DNA from: Clostridiales bacterium
GTDB lineage: Bacteria > Bacillota_A > Clostridia > Oscillospirales > Oscillospiraceae
Assembly: GCA_019417795.1 (NCBI GenBank)
Contig: DXUR01000032.1
Coordinates: forward strand, 1 to 14,987
Direction of reading: 5' to 3'
DNA length: 14,987 bases
The notes under the pieces were generated by a model that searched no databases, was not told where the DNA came from, and saw only the letters and a list, made by a program, of their open reading frames with translations. The position numbers and the translations under genes are program-made. Positions 1-7,046 of the stretch are shown piece by piece; positions within the stretch are counted from its first letter, which is position 1, and every line of letters starts with the position of its first letter.

Positions 1-658
<658 letters not shown>

Positions 659-671
659 ATCGTTCCTTTCC

Positions 672-689
672 CCTGACGCTACAGTCAGG
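672..689 (-). promoter_or_regulatory. Leader hairpin before the 88-aa gene
   Basis: CCTGAC at 672 to 677 and GTCAGG at 684 to 689 form a 6-bp stem with a 6-base loop. It lies between the relaxase terminator and the ribosome binding site of the 88-aa gene and has no T tract of its own. It may influence translation of the small gene, but this is only inferred from position. Confidence 0.35.
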
Positions 690-693
690 CAAC

Positions 694-721
694 AAAAAAA
701 GCAGACCGTTACATGGTCTGC
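694..721 (-). terminator. Rho-independent terminator overlapping the relaxase stop codon
   Basis: Read on the minus strand, GCAGACC and GGTCTGC form a perfect 7-bp stem (715 to 721 with 701 to 707) around a 7-base loop. Seven T residues follow directly (694 to 700). The loop contains the relaxase TAA stop codon, so translation and termination must compete for the same RNA. This is a textbook intrinsic terminator for the repA-mobC-relaxase transcript. Confidence 0.85.
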
Positions 722-954
722 TGCTGTGTTTGTTCTGCCTGCTGATCTTCGGTCCACTGCTGTTCTGTAGATGATTGCTCATCCTGTGTGAGCACCATGG
801 CTACGCCGGCCACCAGTCCGATGACAGCGCCGATATTTTTGGCTTCCTGTTCTGCCTGGATACGGCGGTAACGTTCCTCGACATCTTCGTTACCATCATC
901 CAGTAACGCTCCAGTTACCGCCAGACCATACAGTCCAGCGTGGAGCGGCTTCAT
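709..954 (-). CDS. Possible separately started small membrane protein (81 aa) in the relaxase frame
   Basis: An ATG at 954, in the relaxase frame, overlaps the TGA of the gene at 951 to 1427 in the arrangement ATGA. That is the classic sign of translational coupling. From this start the product is 81 residues: a short N-terminal hydrophobic stretch (GLYGLAVTGALL), a charged middle (GNEDVEERYRRIQAEQEAK), a membrane-like segment at about residues 39 to 56 (NIGAVIGLVAGVAMVL) and a Gln/Thr/Glu-rich tail. The composition looks like natural protein, in contrast to the relaxase frame just upstream. It could be an independent accessory protein, the true end of the relaxase, or both. No homologue is recognised and the function is unknown. 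Confidence 0.5.
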   Translation of the reverse strand: MKPLHAGLYGLAVTGALLDDGNEDVEERYRRIQAEQEAKNIGAVIGLVAGVAMVLTQDEQSSTEQQWTEDQQAEQTQQQTM

Positions 955-2175
955 AGAAACAGGTTGCGGATGTTGCTGACCACTGTCGCCGTGCCATACC
1001 CCATCCCCAGCAGTGCCGCCACGATGAGCAGTACCAGTACGATCCATTTGGCCACTACAATCAGGTCGAAGTCCGGAAGCCAGTCCAGCCATTTGCAGGA
1101 ATGCTTTTCTTTCTTCTTCCCAGCCTGTTCCAGCAGAGTGGTCATCTCCGTCAACGATTTCTGGATCTCCGCCATGCTGTTCTGCACCGCTGTCAGGTCT
1201 GTGTGTGATCTCAGGTTCGGAAGATACTCCCGCATTCCACGCACTTCCCACCCGATGGATTCTGTCTTCTGTGTCAGCATCGTCAGAGCCTCCGGCAGCG
1301 GACACTGGATGACAATGGGCGTGATCGGTGAACTCGACTCCCGCGCTGTCGGCTGCGGTGAAGGCTCGGGCCGGTTCAGGGCCATGAGCTCGTCCATAGA
1401 TAATTTCTTCTCTGATCCTGAATTCATATTCCATGTTCTCCTTTAGATATTTGTCACCGAACAGCAAACGGTCCCGACACTGCCAGCCACTCGGCGTGGT
1501 ATAGGTGATATTCTTTCGGGACTTTTCCCAGCGAACCTTGTAGCCCTCGCTCTCCATCAGCGCAATGAACTCCTCGCGGTTGGAAGCGTGGCGCATACAG
1601 TCATTGATGATATTCATGAGCTGCAGCTTCTTGCTCTGACCACGGGCCGCCGTGTGATACTCTCCGATGGTCATAGTCTTTGTTTTCTGCTTTTGTTCCC
1701 TGGGTTGAAATACAGGAAGTGAAAACTCCTTGCAGACCATGTCGTTGCGTTGCCGCAGTTCCTGGAGCTGCTCCTTTGCGATATGCAGTTTCCGTCCGGT
1801 ATCGAAATTGACCGAGTTGATGAGGAAGTGGGAATGGATGTGCTCACGGTCTGTGTGGGTGCAGACCAGAACTTCGTATCCCTCATAGTACTCGGCCAGC
1901 TTCAGCGCGGCCGCGTGAGCGGTGACCGGGTCGACTGCTTCGCCTTTCGGGAAGCTCTGTACCATGTGATAGAACAGTACACCGTCCGTCTTGTGGTAGA
2001 GCCGCTTGGTGGTCATGAAATCCGCGTAGACAGATTCCGGCTGACAGTTGATACCTGTGACCAACTGCTGCCCCTCGAACTCGGTCTTTTTATCCTGCAT
2101 GGTATACCGCATCACGGCGCTCATGCATCCGGTGGTCTGGCCCCGCTTGTAGTTTGTGAAGCTGATGATAGCCAT
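709..2175 (-). CDS. MobA/VirD2-type relaxase (MOBP-like), with overprinted C-terminal region
   Basis: The relaxase nicks the transfer origin and pilots the cut strand during conjugative mobilisation. The 488-residue frame starts at an ATG three bases after the mobC stop, which points to coupled translation. The nuclease core is clear in the first 260 or so residues: a candidate catalytic tyrosine at Tyr24 (MRYTMQDKK), then the histidine cluster HTDREHIHSHFLINSVNFD at about residues 107 to 125, typical of MOBP relaxases. After about residue 270 the character changes abruptly to a low-complexity run rich in Ala, Gly, Asp and His. This is what an out-of-frame read of another gene looks like, and a convincing protein is encoded there in the neighbouring frame (951 to 1427). 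The final 81 residues, from Met408, again look like natural protein with a membrane segment and may also be made from their own start. The relaxase identity is firm; how much of the tail is functional is uncertain. Confidence 0.88.
   Translation of the reverse strand: MAIISFTNYKRGQTTGCMSAVMRYTMQDKKTEFEGQQLVTGINCQPESVYADFMTTKRLYHKTDGVLFYHMVQSFPKGEAVDPVTAHAAALKLAEYYEGYEVLVCTHTDREHIHSHFLINSVNFDTGRKLHIAKEQLQELRQRNDMVCKEFSLPVFQPREQKQKTKTMTIGEYHTAARGQSKKLQLMNIINDCMRHASNREEFIALMESEGYKVRWEKSRKNITYTTPSGWQCRDRLLFGDKYLKENMEYEFRIREEIIYGRAHGPEPARAFTAADSAGVEFTDHAHCHPVSAAGGSDDADTEDRIHRVGSAWNAGVSSEPEITHRPDSGAEQHGGDPEIVDGDDHSAGTGWEEERKAFLQMAGLASGLRPDCSGQMDRTGTAHRGGTAGDGVWHGDSGQQHPQPVSMKPLHAGLYGLAVTGALLDDGNEDVEERYRRIQAEQEAKNIGAVIGLVAGVAMVLTQDEQSSTEQQWTEDQQAEQTQQQTM
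951..1427 (-). CDS. Overprinted accessory mobilisation protein with C-terminal membrane segment (158 aa)
   Basis: This gene lies entirely inside the relaxase reading frame but is read in another frame. It starts with ATG at 1427, preceded by CTAAAGGAG with a 10-base gap. The product of 158 residues has a polar, Pro/Ser-rich N-terminus, a helical region likely to form a coiled coil at about residues 76 to 105 (LTAVQNSMAEIQKSLTEM), a basic patch (GKKKEKH) and one strong membrane segment at about residues 122 to 145 (IVVAKWIVLVLLIVAALLG). This layout looks far more like natural protein than the relaxase frame over the same bases. By analogy, the ColE1 mbeB/mbeD and RSF1010 mobB genes are nested in their relaxase genes, and MobB is a membrane-linked mobilisation helper. 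A role in bringing the relaxosome to the membrane is inference; no family is recognised. Confidence 0.7.
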   Translation of the reverse strand: MNSGSEKKLSMDELMALNRPEPSPQPTARESSSPITPIVIQCPLPEALTMLTQKTESIGWEVRGMREYLPNLRSHTDLTAVQNSMAEIQKSLTEMTTLLEQAGKKKEKHSCKWLDWLPDFDLIVVAKWIVLVLLIVAALLGMGYGTATVVSNIRNLFL

Positions 2176-2178
2176 AGC

Positions 2179-2490
2179 TTACCAGCGCTTTCGTTCAAGG
2201 ATCATCCGAACGGCACCACAGAGTTCAGAGAACGCCCGACATACGCTTTCCAGATCGATCACGGTCACTCGTCCCATGTGCGCCAGGGTGACGAGCTGGT
2301 TCAGATTTCTGCCGATAGACTTCAGCTCCTTCAGCACTTCTTTCAGTCCGTCAATGATAACGACCTGCTTTCCCAAACAGCAGGCCGTCACATAATCGCT
2401 CATGGACATGCCAGAGCGTTTCGCCAATTCCTTGATGGTCTCCCGGTCTTCGGATGCCATACGGGTGCTAAACTTAATATCTTTTTTCAT
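2179..2490 (-). CDS. mobC: MobC-like relaxosome accessory protein
   Basis: This 103-residue protein of the MobC type helps the relaxase recognise and open the transfer origin. The ATG at 2490 is chosen because GGAGGAAATAGC lies immediately before it; longer in-frame extensions have no supporting site and would overlap the repA end and the oriT candidate. The N-terminus (KFSTRMASEDRETIKELAKR, then SGMSMSDYV) has the strand-helix-helix look of a ribbon-helix-helix DNA-binding fold. The conserved segment LKSIGRNLNQLVTLAH at about residues 55 to 70 is the signature of bacterial MobC proteins. A final helix follows. It is directly followed by the relaxase with a three-base gap, as in many mob operons. 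Confidence in the family is high. Confidence 0.88.
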   Translation of the reverse strand: MKKDIKFSTRMASEDRETIKELAKRSGMSMSDYVTACCLGKQVVIIDGLKEVLKELKSIGRNLNQLVTLAHMGRVTVIDLESVCRAFSELCGAVRMILERKRW

Positions 2491-2499
2491 GCTATTTCC

Positions 2500-2692
2500 T
2501 CCAGTCTTTCGTAAAAGTGGGGTGTGGGGTGGTGCCCCGCAAACAGGCGGAAGGCGGGCGGCGGCTGTGCCGGTGACCAGACAAACGCGATGCTGGCCAC
2601 CTCCAAGGAGGTGATTCTCCCGCACCGGACACCCGCGCTCCGCTTTCGGCCACAAATGGCCACAAACGGCGTTTCTTTTTCCCTGCGGAAGT
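2500..2692. other. Candidate origin of transfer (oriT) region
   Basis: This GC-rich non-coding stretch lies between the repA end and mobC, directly upstream of the mobC-relaxase pair, where oriT usually sits. It contains a perfect 7-bp inverted repeat, CACCTCC at 2598 to 2604 and GGAGGTG at 2607 to 2613, and a tandem 10-base repeat, GGCCACAAAT then GGCCACAAAC, at 2648 to 2667. I cannot recognise the nick site. Position and repeats support the call; no sequence match was made. Confidence 0.4.
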
Positions 2693-3769
2693 TTACTCGC
2701 CACGCCCAGAAACCTCCCGCAAATCTCCGCACAGCGCCCCAACAGGGTCAACAGGGTCGACCGTCGGGGCACCTTGGGTATCGTCACTTTCGGCACGGCG
2801 AAGCTCAATGAGCCGCTTTCCGTTGCTGCGGCGCACCACACCGGAAATGCCGATTTTGCTTAGCGTGTCAAGGCTTTGCAGGATCAGGCGGGATACTTTC
2901 TTGGGCGAGATACGCTCCGTACCTACAGGGTCGATCTTCTCAGACAGCTCTGTGGGAGTGCCGATAAATTCCGTGCGCTCGCGCATCAGTTCAGAGATGA
3001 GATAAACGATCCGGTCGCCCAGCAGCTCCGGTTGTGTTCTGCTGTCTGCTACCATCTCCCACACGTTTTCAACGTTGCGTTCCAGAGACAACTCCCGGTA
3101 TTCAATGTCACGACCGATGCAGGAGAGCTTCGCCTTACCGCTGCCGCGCCGATCTTCCACCAGAGTAAAACTGGAATCCACCGCCCCGCTGATGGCTGTC
3201 GTACCGGAGATGCGGTTGAACACATCATCGGCAGTTTCCTTTCGCAGATGATGGATCAGCAGGATGGCGATGCCGTGCTTGTCCGCCAGCCGCTTCAGCA
3301 CGGACAGGTCCCGGTAGTCATTGGCGTAGGTGGCATCGTGGACGGGACGGACCATCTGCAGCATATCGACGAGGACCAGAACAGTATCCGGGTGAGCTAC
3401 GAGGAAGCCCTCCACCTGCTCCTCCAGCCCCTGGCCGATGGGAGCGCACTCCGTACAGAAATGGACACTGTCCGGCGCGTCCTCTGTGATCTCGAAGAGG
3501 CGGTTCTGGATGCGAAGGACGGAGTCCTCCAGGCAGAGATAGAGGGTGGTGCCCTGCTTCACGCTCATTCCCCAGACCGGTTCTCCCTTGGCCACCGTCA
3601 CCGCCAGCCACAGGGCCAGCCAGGACTTGCCCACCTTGGGTGAACCCGCCAGGATATGCAGACCCTGAGAGATCAGCGTGTCCACCACAAAATTGGGCGG
3701 CTCCAGCGGACGGTCCATCAGCGTCCTACCGTCCACCGTGACCAGAGGACGGTCCATTTTGTTGCTCAT
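2693..3769 (-). CDS. RepA-like AAA family ATPase (AAA_25)
   Basis: This 358-residue protein belongs to the RecA/AAA_25 group of RepA-like ATPases, hexameric helicases used for plasmid replication and common in clostridial mobilisable elements. The start ATG at 3769 has GGAGG eight bases upstream; the longer TTG start at 3784 would overlap that site. Walker A is GSPKVGKS at residues 42 to 49. Walker B is VLVLVDMLQ with Asp135. The segment AILLIHHLRK is a sensor-like strand. The last 100 or so residues look like a winged-helix region (LSEKIDPVGTERISPKKVSR), probably for DNA or partner binding. It heads the minus-strand row repA, mobC, relaxase. It probably unwinds the element's DNA for replication or transfer. 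It could instead serve only as an accessory ATPase, as no initiator or origin was recognised. Confidence 0.82.
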   Translation of the reverse strand: MSNKMDRPLVTVDGRTLMDRPLEPPNFVVDTLISQGLHILAGSPKVGKSWLALWLAVTVAKGEPVWGMSVKQGTTLYLCLEDSVLRIQNRLFEITEDAPDSVHFCTECAPIGQGLEEQVEGFLVAHPDTVLVLVDMLQMVRPVHDATYANDYRDLSVLKRLADKHGIAILLIHHLRKETADDVFNRISGTTAISGAVDSSFTLVEDRRGSGKAKLSCIGRDIEYRELSLERNVENVWEMVADSRTQPELLGDRIVYLISELMRERTEFIGTPTELSEKIDPVGTERISPKKVSRLILQSLDTLSKIGISGVVRRSNGKRLIELRRAESDDTQGAPTVDPVDPVGALCGDLREVSGRGE

Positions 3770-3801
3770 AGTCAGTACCTCCAATTCAAAATATCTGAAT
3801 A

Positions 3802-3832
3802 CAAAAATCTCCCACCTCGAAAGAAGTGGGAG
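3802..3832 (-). terminator. Intrinsic terminator or attenuator in the repA leader
   Basis: On the minus strand, CTCCCAC (3826 to 3832) and GTGGGAG (3809 to 3815) form a 7-bp stem with a 10-base loop, followed by ATTTTTGT. It lies 33 bases upstream of the repA start. No minus-strand gene precedes it in the window, so it is either a leader attenuator for repA or the leftover terminator of a lost gene. Confidence 0.65.
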
Positions 3833-3891
3833 TAGTATTCTTTTAGAGGAGCAGTGCCCACAGGACTTTGAGCATCCCCTTGCCCCTCTGC

Positions 3892-3920
3892 TTGTATTGT
3901 GGTGGAAAAGATGGTATCCT
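3892..3920 (+). promoter_or_regulatory. Candidate promoter of the DUF6076-sigma gene pair
   Basis: TTGTAT at 3892 to 3897 and TATCCT at 3915 to 3920 are separated by 17 bases, each matching four of six consensus positions. TGG just before the -10 box gives an extended -10 element. The first gene starts 68 bases downstream. This is a consensus match only. Confidence 0.45.
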
Positions 3921-3987
3921 GATAAAAAGCATGGACAGATTAAAAATCAAGTAGGACAAATTATTGCAGAGGAGGGGGCCAGCGGAA

Positions 3988-5304
3988 ATGGAGGGGAGCA
4001 TCATATTCTATACCTACGGCAGCACCTTGGAGCTGAACGGGCAGCAGTTTGAGGCAGGCAGGCTGACCGAAGATCTGCTGAATCTATCACCGGATGACTA
4101 CCACCCCCTGCACGAACGGATGGTGCGCATCCGTACCCTTATGGACAGCTACGAGTATGTCCGCAAGAGTGAACTTTGGTGGAAACTGAATGATGAGATG
4201 GAGCAGCTCTGTCAGGAACTTCGCCGATATACTGTGTTCCGCTTGCTACCGGACGATTGCTATGACGCTTTCTTTTCGGTGATACGGGAGATCACAGGAC
4301 AGTTCAGCTTGTTTCCTCCCGAGGAGCACAGCCTTTCAGAGGATGATCAGACAAAACTTCTCAGCGCCTCAGCGGAAGAATTCTTCCAGAGCGATGATGG
4401 GGACAGCGATCCTGAAATCTCCTTGGGACTGCTGGATCTGTTTCGTCGCAGAGAGGGCAGCGAGGAAAAGGGCGAGTTGTTTTATTACGAGATGTTTCGC
4501 CTCCTGGGAGCGTGCGAAGATACCTGGAGTGCCTACAAGAAATACATCGACCGCTACATGATGTATCTTCACGACATCCGTGCCTTTGTTCCTACCATCC
4601 GGAATTTCATCAAGTTTATCCTCTCCACACTCACGACCAATGGGCCGGAAAGTTATGCGGCAGCGCTCTATGGTTTCTATAACGATGATCGCACCGCAGA
4701 GAAGCTGATCGTCAACCCCATCACTTACCACGGGGACTGCTACAGGAGACACGATGAATATATGCTCTCCTATGTCCCGCGGGAGCTGCCGGACGGCTCC
4801 ATGGCCATCTGTCAGGAGCATGTGACGGACAGCTTACAGGCGCTGATGAAGGCAGACTATATGCTGGCCCTGAATAGCGGACACAACATCCGCCGCTGCA
4901 TCATCTGCGGGAAATACTTCATGCTGAAGAGCGGCGTCCACGCTTTGTACTGCGAAGGGGCCTGTCCCCACGCTCCTGGCTACACCTGTCGGCAATTTGG
5001 CACGGTGGAAGTTCAAAAGGAACTGGCAAAGAACAACCCCAAGGTGAAGGCCAAGCTGACTGCCTTTTCCAGGATCACGAAGGATATGCAGCGGGGAGCT
5101 ATCTCTCAGGAAGATGCCAGAAGAGCCAAGGATCATGTGCGAGACCGGCTCTACGATGCGCTGCGCAGCCCGGATATCTCTGTTGAGGAGTTTTCTGAAC
5201 AAATATCTACTGCGCAAGTGTATGAATATTGCCGCATCACCAGAGTGAGCAAGCCCCGAGGGCGTCCACCGAAAGCAAAGGCGGGTGGGACCCATGACCA
5301 ATGA
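3988..5304 (+). CDS. DUF6076-type protein with cysteine cluster and AT-hook
   Basis: This 438-residue protein resembles the DUF6076 family found in Firmicute mobile elements; its function is not known. The ATG at 3988 follows AGGAGGGGG at a suitable distance and is preferred over an in-frame TTG at 3964. Most of the protein is acidic and helical, with no signal peptide. A metal-binding-like cluster lies at residues 304 to 334: CIIC (Cys304, Cys307), then Cys322, Cys326 and Cys334, resembling a treble-clef or CGNR-like finger. The C-terminus is basic and carries KPRGRPPKAK (about 422 to 431), whose PRGRP core is an AT-hook that binds the minor groove of AT-rich DNA. Its stop overlaps the start of the sigma-like gene by 11 bases, so the two are made together. 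A role as a DNA-binding regulator is inference. The family call rests on recognition of the overall sequence. Confidence 0.72.
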   Translation: MEGSIIFYTYGSTLELNGQQFEAGRLTEDLLNLSPDDYHPLHERMVRIRTLMDSYEYVRKSELWWKLNDEMEQLCQELRRYTVFRLLPDDCYDAFFSVIREITGQFSLFPPEEHSLSEDDQTKLLSASAEEFFQSDDGDSDPEISLGLLDLFRRREGSEEKGELFYYEMFRLLGACEDTWSAYKKYIDRYMMYLHDIRAFVPTIRNFIKFILSTLTTNGPESYAAALYGFYNDDRTAEKLIVNPITYHGDCYRRHDEYMLSYVPRELPDGSMAICQEHVTDSLQALMKADYMLALNSGHNIRRCIICGKYFMLKSGVHALYCEGACPHAPGYTCRQFGTVEVQKELAKNNPKVKAKLTAFSRITKDMQRGAISQEDARRAKDHVRDRLYDALRSPDISVEEFSEQISTAQVYEYCRITRVSKPRGRPPKAKAGGTHDQ

Positions 5305-6205
5305 GGAATTGGTCCGCCGATATTACGGCGGTGATGAGCGCGCGCTGGAGGCGTTGTACCGCAGGAATCTCGGGCTGATCCGGCGCATCGCCCGGGAGAC
5401 TGCCAGAGAGTTCATCTGTCTGCATATGGACAGGGAAAGACCGGGAGAGTTGTCCGGCTATACGAAAACGATTCTGGAGGATCTTTGCGGCGAGGGTGCG
5501 TTGGAATTTCTGACACGGGTCCAGAGCAGAGAATACGATGAGAGCCGTGCTGTGCTTGCCACCTACCTGTACCCACATCTGAAAGGCCGGATGACCCGTT
5601 GGCTGGAGCAACATATCGGAAATCTTTCTCTGAGCAAGCACGAGATGGATGCTGTCCGGCAGGCACAAAGGCTATATCATTCAGGTCAGTTCAGCATCGA
5701 AGAGATCGCGGAGAAAATGGATGTCCTTCTGGAACAGGCTGTCAAGCACATCCGTTACAACACCCATTTTGTTGGTGTCAATGATCTTATCCCTGGGAGC
5801 TATGACGGTGATCCCTTTGAGCGGCTGATGCCTGGGAATCTCTCTGTTTCTGCGGAGCAGGTCGTGTATCGAAAAGTCTGCATTGAGCTGCTGCAGGAAC
5901 TATTTGATGCTCTCCCGAAGAAGGACAGGGACATCCTCGGAAAATTCTACGGCGTATTCGGATTTGAAAAAACTTCGCTGAAGGAAATCGGCATGTACCA
6001 CATGATGAAGGAGTCCGCCGTGGAAAAGGCAAAGGAGCGTGCTGTCACAAAGCTGAAAAAAGCCTATCCGGGTAGCAGGCTGCAGATCTGGAGGAATGTT
6101 CATCGTATGATACGCAGACCGATCCTGCCAGCGAAGGATGACAGAGCACTGCGGCGCAGCTTCACGACTTCGACCCTACGAAATCAGGAGTCTGGAAGAT
6201 CGTAG
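5294..6205 (+). CDS. Sigma-70 family RNA polymerase sigma factor (element-encoded)
   Basis: This 303-residue protein has the layout of a sigma-70 factor. Region 2 spans about residues 1 to 105 and includes TNEELVRRYYGGDERALEAL and the later DESRAVLATYLYPHLKG, which resembles the sigma stretch that melts the -10 box. Region 3-like helices lie at 110 to 160 (SIEEIAEKMDVLLEQAV). Region 4, which reads the -35 box, lies at about 195 to 260, with LPKKDRDILGKFYG and a helix-turn-helix around TSLKEIGMYHMMKESAVEK. A basic tail of about 40 residues follows. The ATG at 5294 lies inside the end of the DUF6076 gene; an upstream GTG is only three codons away. It may direct transcription of element genes, possibly including the van operon 145 bases downstream on the same strand. 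This target is speculative; the fold assignment is firm. Confidence 0.8.
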   Translation: MTNEELVRRYYGGDERALEALYRRNLGLIRRIARETAREFICLHMDRERPGELSGYTKTILEDLCGEGALEFLTRVQSREYDESRAVLATYLYPHLKGRMTRWLEQHIGNLSLSKHEMDAVRQAQRLYHSGQFSIEEIAEKMDVLLEQAVKHIRYNTHFVGVNDLIPGSYDGDPFERLMPGNLSVSAEQVVYRKVCIELLQELFDALPKKDRDILGKFYGVFGFEKTSLKEIGMYHMMKESAVEKAKERAVTKLKKAYPGSRLQIWRNVHRMIRRPILPAKDDRALRRSFTTSTLRNQESGRS

Positions 6206-6222
6206 TTTCGATACAGTCTGGT

Positions 6223-6323
6223 GAGAATTTTGCGCAGACAGGAGACCGCAACAGTCCCCTTTAGGACATGTTTAGGAAAAATCAAGAGTCATACTCGCTT
6301 TTTTATACGTTCCGTGCTATAAT
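6223..6323 (+). promoter_or_regulatory. vanR promoter region with candidate VanR binding sites
   Basis: TATAAT at 6318 to 6323 is a perfect -10 box, 27 bases before the vanR ATG, but the -35 place holds no good hexamer, as expected for an activated promoter. Two TTTAGGA copies at 6260 to 6266 and 6271 to 6277 are exactly 11 bases apart, the spacing used by OmpR-type regulators. Farther upstream GAGAATTTTGC at 6223 to 6233 matches nine of eleven bases of a unit found before vanG. VanR autoregulation is inferred. Confidence 0.5.
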
Positions 6324-6350
6324 GCAGAAAAACACGAAAGGCCGGCAACT

Positions 6351-7046
6351 ATGGCTACACATATTTTAGTCGTCGATGACGAGACTGCGATCGCAGATCT
6401 GGTGGAGGTCTATCTGAAAAACGAAGGCTTCACCATCCACAAATTCTATAATGCCTCCGACGCCCTGGCTTGTGTGCGGACGACACGCTTGAATCTGGCG
6501 GTGCTGGATGTGATGCTGCCGGACATGGACGGCTTTACCCTCTGCCAGCGCATCCGGGAGGACCACCTGTTCCCCATCATCATGCTCACCGCAAAGGTGG
6601 AGGATATGGACAAGATCATGGGGCTGACCTTGGGAGCGGACGACTACATCACCAAGCCCTTCAATCCTCTGGAACTGGTGGCCCGGGTCAAGACTCAGCT
6701 GCGCCGCTACACCCGGTACAACCCCAGGGAGGGGACAGTCCAGGAGGTCACCGAATACGACTTTCGAGGCCTTCAGATCTCCAAGGCCACTCACAAGTGC
6801 GTCCTGTTCGGCGAGGAACTGGCCCTGACGCCCTTGGAATTCTCCATTCTCTGGTATCTATGTGAGCACCGGGGGAATGTGGTGTCCAGCGAGGAACTGT
6901 TTGAACATGTTTGGGGCGAGGCGTTTATGGACAGCAACAACACCGTCATGAGTCACATCGCCCGGCTACGGGAAAAGATGCACGAGCCCAGCCGAAAGCC
7001 CAAATTCATCAAGACCGTTTGGGGGGTGGGGTACACCATTGAGTAA
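6351..7046 (+). CDS. vanR: VanR response regulator (OmpR family)
   Basis: VanR is the transcription activator of the vancomycin resistance operon. The 231-residue protein has a receiver domain (about 1 to 115) with acidic pair Asp9-Asp10, phospho-acceptor Asp53 in VLDVMLPDMDG, Thr80 and Lys102 in ITKPF, all expected for an active receiver. The winged-helix DNA-binding domain (about 130 to 229) contains LALTPLEFSILWYLCEHRG and ends in the standard KTVWGVGYTIE. The start ATG has GAAAGG upstream, a modest site. Its stop overlaps the start of vanS by eight bases. Phosphorylation by VanS after cell-wall stress should let it bind direct repeats upstream of vanG and probably of its own gene. Length and neighbours fit VanR of vanG operons; the family would be plain OmpR without the context. 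Confidence 0.92.
   Translation: MATHILVVDDETAIADLVEVYLKNEGFTIHKFYNASDALACVRTTRLNLAVLDVMLPDMDGFTLCQRIREDHLFPIIMLTAKVEDMDKIMGLTLGADDYITKPFNPLELVARVKTQLRRYTRYNPREGTVQEVTEYDFRGLQISKATHKCVLFGEELALTPLEFSILWYLCEHRGNVVSSEELFEHVWGEAFMDSNNTVMSHIARLREKMHEPSRKPKFIKTVWGVGYTIE

Noticed and set aside
2740..2757. Tandem 9-base repeat CAACAGGGT near the repA end
   Set aside because: It is in frame and encodes a repeated VDP stretch; a chance or slippage repeat in coding sequence explains it.
2491..2841. N-terminal extension of mobC
   Set aside because: The frame is open upstream, but it overlaps repA and the oriT candidate, and the ATG at 2490 has a strong GGAGG site directly before it.
3836..3963. Protein-like read before the DUF6076 gene in another plus-strand frame (with LVLWWKRWYPDKK)
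   Set aside because: It has no start or ribosome binding site of its own and runs from antisense of repA into the DUF6076 gene; it also covers the promoter candidate. A gene remnant is possible but not supportable.
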